Made by a program: the position numbers and the translations under genes | Shown: in pieces, positions 55,301 to 64,000 of the stretch | How positions within the stretch are numbered: position 1 is the stretch's first letter | How the letters are laid out: each line of letters opens with the position of its first letter | Notes under the pieces: model-generated | Seen by the model: the letters and a program-made list of their open reading frames with translations, nothing else | The model's database searches: none | What the model was told of the DNA's origin: nothing | Assembly (NCBI GenBank): GCA_019137255.1 | Contig: WPDH01000067.1 | Location: forward strand, 310,001-374,000 | Reading direction: 5' to 3' | From: Corinectria fuckeliana | Taxonomy: Eukaryota; Ascomycota; Sordariomycetes; Hypocreales; Nectriaceae | DNA length: 64,000 nucleotides

Positions 55301-58300
55301 ATAAGAAATTTAGAGCCTGATAATATTAGTTTTAATATTATTAATTTGCTTTTAAATAAAGCTTTAGTATTACTATTAAATAGTTATAATAGTATAACCT
55401 TCTTATAGTTATATAATATTTTATCTTATATAACAGAAAACCCTAAGCTGCTTTCCTATTCTTGCTAACCACTCTAAGACTTAATAACAGAGGAGTGTTA
55501 TACTCTAATATTTTTATATCTATTTATATTTAAGGCTGCTCTAATACTATAAGAGTAATAATATTATATATTATAATAAGGCTATTAAGAACTAGTTAAG
55601 GTTTTTTAGATAGTTTCTAATATTAAGAAACTTTATTTATTGCCAGTTTATAAGAACACTCTTAACTAATACCTCTAGAAAAGTTTACTACTACTTCTAC
55701 TTTACTGTTAAACCTTAAAGTTAGATATAATACTTATACTATTAAGAAGTAAACTAACTAAAGATATTCTCTTATTTAACCTTAGAGTTATACTCTAAAT
55801 ATTTTTATTATTACTATAAAATATAAAACTTATATATTATAGTATAGTAAAATTAATTAAAAAGCTTATCTTAAAACTATAAGAGGTAAGATAGTAGGGC
55901 GAATCTATCTAGACGACTTTAGGTTATTATATTAAGAATAATAGTGGATATCCTCTCTAGCTGTCTGATTATATCTAGTAGTACTATAATAATATAAAAT
56001 ACAAAAAGTAGTATATTAGGAGAATCACTTAGTATAGTTATAACTTTATAAGCTAGTCAAATTTTAAGAGTAAGCTATTATTATATATATAAGAGATGTT
56101 TTTTATACTAAGCCTACTATAACTACTATTTAAATAAAAAGACTAGGTAAACCTTTATAATACTATTAAAAAATTAAGTATCTTACTCTAAACCTAAGAG
56201 AATCTTTTAGGTCCTTAAGAACTTATTATTATATTTAATTAGGACTAGCTTATTAGCCCCACCCAGATTATTAGCTATCTCTCTAATATCTATATTAACT
56301 ATAATTAAGATTAAATAAAACAGCTATTAGAACTACTACTATTATATAATTTTACTATCTAGTTTATATTCTTTATATCCTAGTAGTGATTTTAGTTAGT
56401 AAAACTTATAACTCTACTTTATATTAAGAAAGAGATTATAGTATTTAGTTATAGATTTCTAGAGGAGAAGTTTTCTAATCTTTTTATTATCTCGCTTTTA
56501 TTCTTTCTTTTTATTAACATATTTAGATTATTTTAAAATATATACTACTTACTAATAGGGTTCTATACTATACTATAGTTTCTTAAAAAGTAATATTATA
56601 ATTACTAAAAGAGTATTATCCTACTTACACTTAGGCTGTTTAGTATAAAAACTATAGAAATATTTAAATCTCTAGTATATCTAATTAAACTAGATAACAG
56701 CATAAAAATAAAAATTAATAGTAAGCTAATATTTATTTATTCCTTTATTAGTATAATTCTAGGTAATATACCTAGTTAATAACTTCTTTTAGGGTGTCTT
56801 AGCCTAAGGGTAAACAGATCTTATTAATACTATTTAATAATAAAAAATAAACTCTTAAATCTTAAGTATAATATTATAAAGTTTAGAAGATATAATAAAT
56901 AACTATATTATAACTTTAATTAAGTCTAAGCTATCCCTAGTAAGATAGCATAATAAAAGGCACTTAAAGATCTTAGACTTTATAATAAGTAAAATCTAAA
57001 AGAGGTTTTAGGTTTATTTAATAGTATTATACAGATAAGGTTATACTAATATATAAATAAGAGTCACTCTTTCCCTGTCTTAATTAAATATAAAGTTACC
57101 TAATTAATATAGCACACTTAGAATACTAGGGTATTATAAAAACTTTATATGCTCTTATCTTTAATAAGCCTAGTATTTTTACTTTAACTGCCCTAAAGGA
57201 GTTCTTTAAAGTGTTTAACTCTTTTTTATTTCTGCTTAAATAAAAATAACTTTAGTTCCTAACTTAATATCTACTTTCCTAGTGTATATAGAAGTATACT
57301 TAAGGTGTGATTATTCTTCTAATTATATTTAGAGTCTAGCTAAAGAGAAACTATATTAAGAAGGACTTATAGGTTTTAATATAATAGTATACCCCTAACT
57401 ATTTTTAGTTTAAGATATTTACTTATAATACCTATAAATTTAGCTGTGTTAAATAGTTAACTACTATATATTAGGTATTTACTAAATCTATTCTTTCTGT
57501 TTATAGTCTATTCTTATACTTAAATACCAACTTTTAATAAGCTATAATAGATAAACATAAAGTAGTATAGTTTATTATTTAGTTATATATTATAGTAAAA
57601 TACCTAGCAGGAAGTAAAAGTAAGTTTACTTATATTCTCTTTCTTATTAGATTTTATATAGACTAATCTAATACTAAATTAATATCTCTTTAGAAATCTT
57701 AAGCACTATAGTATAAAAATATTAAAGGTAACCTACTAGAGCCCTAAGTATTATTAGTAATATTACTATAATAGTAGTAGATAGTTTAATTCTATCTAAG
57801 AGGGCGCCTCTAGATATTACTAATATATCTTTAAAAGAAGGTATAGTAAGATAAGATAGACTTATAATAAAACTAAAGCTCTTAAATATTTATACTAGAC
57901 TATATCTCTAAGAAGTTACCTAGGAGTATAATAGGTGTAATATAGTATTTACACTTCTTAGAGAGGATAAATATAAGTATATAACTTCTAACCTAACTTT
58001 ATCTTCTTCTGCTTAACTCTTCTCTTTTAAGGAATATAAATTAGATATTCTTATAATAAACTTTTATAATACTACTACTATACTAATTAAGCGAGAAAAT
58101 TTCTAACTTACTATTACTTTCCTGTTTAATAACTGCTTTTAATTCTCTTATCCTAAGATTTATAAAATCTTCTAATCTATCTATAAGTACTACCTAAGCC
58201 TTATTACTTCTTTAGACTATTACTATAAAGATAGTAAGAAGAGTTTAGCTGATATATTAAAACTACTACTTATAGGTGATAAGAGCTATATATACCTGCT

Positions 58301-60515
58301 AGCCTTAAAGCAGATTCTTATTATAAAATCTAATATTATTTCAGCTAGGTTTGTTAGGGTTTAGTTTCTAAAGGACCTAAGTGATAAATATCTGTTTCTT
58401 ATCTAGCTATAAAATTCCTATCGCTAAGACTATATAGTCCTAGTAATAACACACTTTAGGAAGAATATATTCTAGTAGAGTTAAAAGCTTTTTTTCACAC
58501 TTAGGTAATTTTTATATTTTACTATATAGTAATAGCTAATTATACTTACATGCTTAGTAGTTATTAAAGGCGAGTTTATTTTAGTATTAGAGATTTTATT
58601 TATATTAGATTTATATTTGCTTACCTTAAAAGATTTTTTGTTTACTCTTAAGCGATATAGTAATACCTATTCGTAGTAGTAAAATATACTTAGAAAAGAT
58701 AGACTAGGTAAATAAAAGAGTTGGTTTTAGAGGCTGATATTTATAACCTTAATAGGAAGCGTAATATTATTAGTCTTCTAGTGATTATAGAGGATTATAT
58801 CTAAATAATACCACGATTTAATAGTAGCTTCTTATTTATTAACTATAATATGTTATTCTTATAGTAGTTATAATAGATTTAGTAAGAGAAGTAAAGTTAA
58901 GTAAAATATTTTTATAGTAATTAATCAGTTTTATATAATCCACTTTTTAACTTAAGGTGTATAATAAATATTTCTAGCTTACAGACTATAAGACTTAATT
59001 AACTTTTTAATATAAAATAAAGTAGTAGTAATTAAATTAAAAGCTATACTAGGTATTTAGAATTAGATTTATATCTAGAGTTCTAATTTTATATGCCAGA
59101 CTTATTTTAGAGTGTTATACTGTCTTCTTACTTAACTATCACAATATAAAGCTATCCTAATATATAGCTTCTCCTTCTTACTTTTCTTTAGTGCTTATGC
59201 CTTCCTCCTATTACTATAAAAGGTCTTAATACTTCCTACTATACTAGTATAGGTTTTTAAGAGACTTTTTCTCTTACTTTTATTCTTACTTAAGTCTTAC
59301 TATCTTCTTTTTATTAGACAGCCTGATAAATCTTATTATTACCTCTAGTATATTTAAATCTAAAATCACTTTTATTACTATTAGGATATATTTTAATAAA
59401 GATATATATTCACTATTATAAAATTATATCTATAGAATCCCTCTTAACCTTATAGTTAGTGTGTTAGATATCTTAGTGTATACCTCTATACTAATACTTG
59501 CCCCTATAAGTAATTATAACCTATTATAGAGTTTTACTATTTGTTTCTAAATAAACTAATCCTCTTAGTAGAACTAAATCTTATAATTTATTATAGATTT
59601 TAAACTTACAGATTTTAAACTTATAATATAACACTATAGATATTATACTTACTAATTACTAGATTATATTTAGTCTTTTTTTATCTTATATACTAATATA
59701 GTTTAATAGATATCCTCTTAGTATTTAAAGCTAATCTGTCTTAGCTTATTAGTCTTAGTAGATACTAGATACTAATTAAAAGTTTACTATATTATTCTAG
59801 CAGGTATTAAGATTTGCTTAGTTAATATTAAGTGCTAATAGTTTAAACAGTAGGATTTCTTAGAGGTATACTAGTAGGTATATTAACTATATATCTTATA
59901 GTGTTCTCTTACTCTATCTTTTTAACTATACTTATAGGTTTCTTATAAGTATCTTTTCGCAGCTAATCTATAAGTATAATACTTAAGAGGTAGTAAAGCT
60001 AAGATATTCTACTTAAAGCTAGTAACTAATTAGCTGCTAAGAAGTACTACTACTAATCTATAATTAAGATTAGCTTTTTGTTTCTTAGTCTAAGGTATAA
60101 AAAAGAAGCTTAAGATATTAGTCCTACCCTAATTACTATTATAGCTATCTTGTTTAAGTTAGTATTATACTATTTACTAACTGGTTTTAGTATACTCCTC
60201 TTCTTATACTAACTTATACTATATTAAATTAAGCAGAGCAAATTAAGAGTAAGATATAATATTTCTTAGATAACTAAGGTTAAAAAGGTAATAAGCAAGA
60301 GAAGATAATTTCTGTTAGTATATAAGTATTAGAATACTATAATAAGTATCTTATAATATTTTAGAGTATTATATAGTTACTAGTAGGACTTTAGATTTAG
60401 AGAGAATCTCTTAATAGTATATCTTACTAGTAGGTAAGTATTTATAAGAGTTATTTTAAAGTGTTAGAACTAATACTAATATTAGGTATAGTCTAATAGT
60501 AGTGATAATAACTAT

Positions 60516-60563
60516 AATATAACTATATTATAATATAACTATATTATAATATAACTATATTAT
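60516..60563 (+). repeat. Three perfect 16-bp tandem copies inside the AT island
   Basis: The unit AATATAACTATATTAT occurs three times head to tail without mismatch, about 1.1 kb from the right TIR. Perfect identity inside a heavily mutated region suggests the array arose or expanded after RIP. Confidence 0.8.
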
Positions 60564-61645
60564 AATTAAGATTTAATACTAAGAATTAGATTTTAATAAC
60601 CTCTAATTTCTAAAGTACTAGCTAAGTCTCTTATTAATATGCTACTAACTGCTAGCTAACTAGGAAAGCTAGAGTTAAGCATTTAGGTTTAAGATAAGAT
60701 AAGTTTTACTATTTAACCCTAGATAAAAATACTAATACTAGAAATAAAATCGCCTAGGTTTTTATATTTAAACTATAAGGGTTTTATTATTAATAAACCA
60801 CTTTTTTATATAAGATATATAAAATACTATTATAATACTTAACTATACTAGACTAAATAATTACTTTAGCCTTCTTATTTATAGCCTAGTACTTAGAAAT
60901 ATATATATTAAGTAAGGTACTAAAAATTCTGCTTATTATCTATATAATTTGTTTTTTAATACTAACTATTTTTATACTTTAGGCTAAGATTATAAGATAT
61001 TTATAATATTAAAATAGGATTTAGAATTAGTATTATAATAGTATAGTTAAGTTAAGAGGTAGTTATAAAATTAGGATTATTACTAAATAATAATTAATAT
61101 GTTTTTATATTTTATACTATAATTTATAAAGGCTAGATAGACTAGCTTACTATAAAGCTAAATACTAAAGTAAGACTTATATACTATAATTTTATAAAGA
61201 GCTTAAATCTATAATTAATATTTAAGTATATATTACTAGACTACCCTAATAATATTCTGCTTATAACCTAATTATTATCTTAACCTTATTTAAACTAAGA
61301 TAGCTTTATAGTAGATATATATAAAGATTTTATAGTCACTTAGTATAAGCTAAATACTATTTCTAGTATAACAAACTATTTTTTGCTAAAAATCATAATA
61401 CTAAACTAATAGTATTACTACTTACACACTAGTTATATATATAATAACTAGTAACTGTAAAAATCATCTTACTACTATAATATAACTTCTAGCTCTATAT
61501 AAATATTAATACTAGATATAATAAGTAGTAGAAAGTATATATAACTATCTAGACCTAATTTAAATATTATGCTGTTTATCTATAATAATTCTTAAACTAT
61601 TAAATCTGCACATAGTGGAGTCTGCGTGCAATCCTTCTGATAACT

Positions 61646-61677
61646 ATGTCCTAAAATCACCCCCGCCCGCGTAGGTA
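61646..61677 (-). repeat. Right terminal inverted repeat of the AT-rich element (32 bp)
   Basis: Exact reverse complement of 49269-49300 (plus strand begins ATGTCCTAAAATCACCCCCG). Immediately outside, the flank returns to normal composition. Confidence 0.85.
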
Positions 61678-62006
61678 GGTACTGTAAATCTATGTACTTA
61701 GCCACTCCCCCGGTTTAAGGCGACCTCCTAGGAGCGATGCCCCTTTGCACCGCAGAAATCGATACGTAAAACGCATCTTCTACATCCTTAATATTATTGC
61801 GTGCTTCTTTTTTTTCGTAGTTCCCTTTTCATTTCATTCTAGGCGCCGTTGGCTACTATTGCATGTCCTTCAGCCATCTTTCTCTTTTATAGACACGCTT
61901 CCTCTTCACGGCTGGCCTGCTCCAGTCGCCACCGCGTCGCAGTACCTAAGTAGTCGTGGCCTACTCCAGCTCTAAGCGATAACGATTGCGACAGTTCTGC
62001 GACGAC
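61678..62006. other. Short promoter region of the CorA-type gene, next to the RIP island
   Basis: About 330 bp between the right TIR and the CorA start codon. A pyrimidine tract (TTCTTTTTTTTCG) lies near 61804-61818. A 76-codon ORF at 61745-61975 lies in the leader and shows no family features. Confidence 0.4.
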
Positions 62007-63897
62007 ATGCCTCAAGACAACGAGGAAGAGGCCCGCAAGAGCCATTCATCCAATACCCGCGCGTCCCTCGAGCCCCCGACCGAACCCGAGCCCGTTCGCC
62101 ATGTGCGCTACGACCTCACTCTCGACACGGAGAATCTCGCCTCGCCGCCGACCTCGCCGCGCCGATCAGCCCGCCCCGACACGGACGGCCAGCGAGGCTT
62201 CGACCTCTCGCCGATCCTGCGACGGCGAATGACGCGCGCCGCGACCTTCAAGACCGTGGAGGACTATGAGGAGTTCGACTCGACCTTCAGCGCGAGGCCA
62301 GGCTGGCAGCCCGGCTCGGAGCCCGGCTACGATCCTCTGCTGCCCGACGGCGGGCACGCCTCGATGCCGACGCTGACTGCGCCGTGCGAAATCTCCGTCG
62401 TCGACTTTTCCCACGCCAAGATGGTCAAGAGCCACTTTGGAAACGAGGGCTTCATCAACTTCCTGGAGACACCCACGCCGGAATGGGCCAAGTGTCGCTG
62501 GATCAACATCAACGGCCTGAGCTGGGACGTCATCCAAGCTGTGGGAAGCAAGAAGGGCCTGCACAAGTTGGCGATTGAGGACTTGATGAATATTAGGAAC
62601 AGAACAAAGGCCGATTGGTGAGGTGGCATGGACCAAGAGAGGAACATCATAGGCTAATTCTGTCCAGGTACCCCAACCACGCCTTCATCGTCTTGACACT
62701 GCAGAAGCTTGTCCATCTGGTCGAAGACGATTCCGACTCGTCTGACTCCAGTAGCACGTACTCGCACAAGCCCGGCGGTGCCCTCAAGGACTCGATCAAG
62801 GACCTGTGGAGGAGCCATAGGGAAGCTGCGGACCCGGAGAAAGATGTCATGGGTAACCCGATGGAATTCGTGGGCGATAACCTGCAAGAAACGGCCATGA
62901 TCCGCACTCTGCAGCGGTACCACTCGTCGGGCAACGAAGCCCGCACAGAGTTCATGGAGGCTCATTCGTCCCTGACGCCCTACAAGATGGCCATTTCTGC
63001 CGAGCAGGTCTCCATCTTCCTCACCTCGGACAACACCGTCATTTCCTTCTTCGAGGTCTCGGCTGGAGATGTTGAGCGCCCGATTGTGACTCGCCTCAGC
63101 ACGCCGGGGACGATCCTGCGGGAGTCCAACGATGCGTCGCTCCTTGTCCAAGCCATCATCGACGCCATTATTGACCTCGCCATCCCGTTGACTTCGGTTT
63201 ACACCGACATCATTAGCGACATCGAGCTCGACGTCCTCACAGCGCCAAGCATGAGGCAGAGCAAGCGCCTCTATATCTGCATCAGCGAGATCAACAAGAT
63301 GCTGAGCTTCCTCAACCCCATCGACAACGTTGTCAATGTCCTAAGGGATCACAAGACCTACCTCACTCACGACCAGGCAATGAAGGAGCTCGAAAACCCG
63401 ACCTCGGGCGTCATCGTCACCCCCATGACGCACACCTACCTTGGCGACGTCCTTGACCACTGCATCATGATTACCGAGGCTTTGCAACAGCTGAAGCAGT
63501 CCTCCGACAATCTGATCAGCCTCATCTTCAACACCATCTCGGCCAACCAGAACGAGTCGATGAAGCAGCTGACCACCGTAACCATCATTTTTCTTCCATT
63601 GACGTTCATTACCGGATTCTTTGGCCAGAACTTTGCAGACACAGGATTCCCAGAAATCCACCATGGCATCTGGTACTTGTAAGTGGCCGCTGATAACCCA
63701 CCATACACGCAAAAGGACGGCTGCTAATAGACCTGCATAGCTGGGCATGCGCTGTCCCGACCGTGTGCGCCACTATTCTAATTCTAATGCGAGACATGAT
63801 CTACACCTGGTTGGTCCGGATCGTCCAGAGGAAGCACATTGGCTCAATTAGGAAGAGAAAGTCGAAGCGCAAGCCCAAATTGAAGCTCAAGGTTTGA
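62007..63897 (+). CDS. CorA-type divalent cation transporter with GQN in place of GMN, 592 aa
   Basis: Exons 62007-62617, 62668-63678 and 63741-63897 join in frame. The cytosolic part has an acidic, Ser/Pro-rich start, then the CorA fold: WININGLSWDVIQAVGSKKG, LHKLAIEDLMNIRNRTKADW, YPNHAFIVLTLQKL, and the long helix VYTDIISDIELDVLTAPSM. Two membrane segments close the protein (VTIIFLPLTFITGFFGQNF and CAVPTVCATILILMRDMIY), with a basic tail (KRKSKRKPKLKLKV). The signature GMN of Mg2+ channels reads GQN here (about residues 523-525), so ion choice may differ. The start is the first ATG after an in-frame non-ATG extension. Likely plasma or vacuolar membrane; the gene lies close to a silenced element. 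Confidence 0.88.
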
Positions 63898-64000
63898 TAG
63901 AATGTCGTTTGGATGGAATGAAGGGCGTGGATACTGGACTATCCTGGTATAATGATACCCTGACGTCGGACGAGCGAGTTTTGTATATTAGAAACCGGGT

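Larger units (their letters stand above)
49269..61677. mobile_element. RIP-degraded element or nest, 12.4 kb, bounded by 32-bp TIRs
   Basis: Between the two repeats the sequence becomes extremely AT-rich within about 100 bp of each end. CpA and TpG are almost absent (for example none in 50041-50160) while TpA is very common and CpT/ApG survive, which is the RIP signature. No ORF of 60 codons or more exists across more than 12 kb, in contrast to every other region. RIP acts on sequences duplicated in the genome, so the element was multi-copy when hit. TIRs of about 30 bp with TA at both borders fit the Tc1/mariner/pogo group, but that group is normally 1.3-2.5 kb long. The length suggests nested insertions or a different, large element. 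No protein domain could be recovered by eye. Confidence 0.8.

Noticed and set aside
55880..55940. A stretch that can be read as YLDDF, the reverse transcriptase active-site motif, inside the AT island
   Set aside because: A five-residue match in a 12 kb AT-rich block with stops all around is expected by chance; no neighbouring RT motif was found.
53000..59000. Attempt to recover transposase or polyprotein fragments from the RIP island by eye
   Set aside because: C-to-T changes on both strands leave no frame of useful length; only a deRIP alignment with other copies could do it.
1..64000. tRNA genes, CRISPR arrays, bacterial operons or a secondary-metabolite cluster
   Set aside because: No tRNA B-box with a foldable cloverleaf was found outside coding sequence by eye, no spaced direct repeats occur, and neighbouring genes are unrelated housekeeping functions. 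A tRNA scan would be needed to exclude tRNAs fully.

Overview
The window is nuclear DNA of a filamentous ascomycete, most likely a Sordariomycete. Genes carry short 50-150 bp spliceosomal introns (GT...AG, often with an RCTRAC-like branch point) and are packed on both strands at roughly one per 2-2.5 kb. The recognisable proteins are ordinary fungal orthologues. A 12.4 kb block is stripped of CpA/TpG and full of TpA, the mark of repeat-induced point mutation (RIP). Exon joins below were worked out by eye from splice signals and reading frame and are inference unless stated.

Left part (1-11.3 kb): a four-exon unknown gene, a divergent conserved unknown gene, a G-protein-alpha-like protein that has lost its GTP-binding motifs, a membrane-anchored amidohydrolase (the fungal 'CE9' type) and a divergently placed glutathione S-transferase. 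Next (11.5-18.3 kb) come a large DUF3433-type membrane protein and a head-to-head pair of ribosomal protein genes, RPS16 and RPL32. From 19.5 to 28.5 kb lie a Cys-rich unknown protein, prephenate dehydrogenase (TYR1), an Ats1-like RCC1 protein, the checkpoint clamp subunit Rad9, a candidate 42-residue micro-gene with a 5'UTR intron, and a CxxC...CxxC protein.

Middle (28.8-45 kb): a GH18 chitinase without a signal peptide, a 4 kb gene-poor stretch, a stand-alone FAR1/GCM-type DNA-binding protein, a small conserved protein, RPL34, a mitochondrial NDUFAF3-type complex I assembly factor, a single-exon fusion of an alpha/beta hydrolase with a Cys-based phosphatase, and vacuolar alkaline phosphatase (PHO8).

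Right part (45-64 kb): a gene-poor flank leads into an AT-rich island at 49269-61677. The island is bounded by perfect 32-bp inverted repeats with GC-rich ends and TA at both borders, and no ORF of 60 codons or more survives inside. It looks like a very large RIP-killed DNA transposon, or a nest of elements inside one. A CorA-type divalent cation transporter starts only about 330 bp beyond it.

Most genes are housekeeping and independent; there is no biosynthetic cluster or CRISPR. The items most worth a second look are the TIR-bounded RIP island, the degenerate G-alpha, the hydrolase-phosphatase fusion, the stand-alone FAR1-type protein and the micro-gene.
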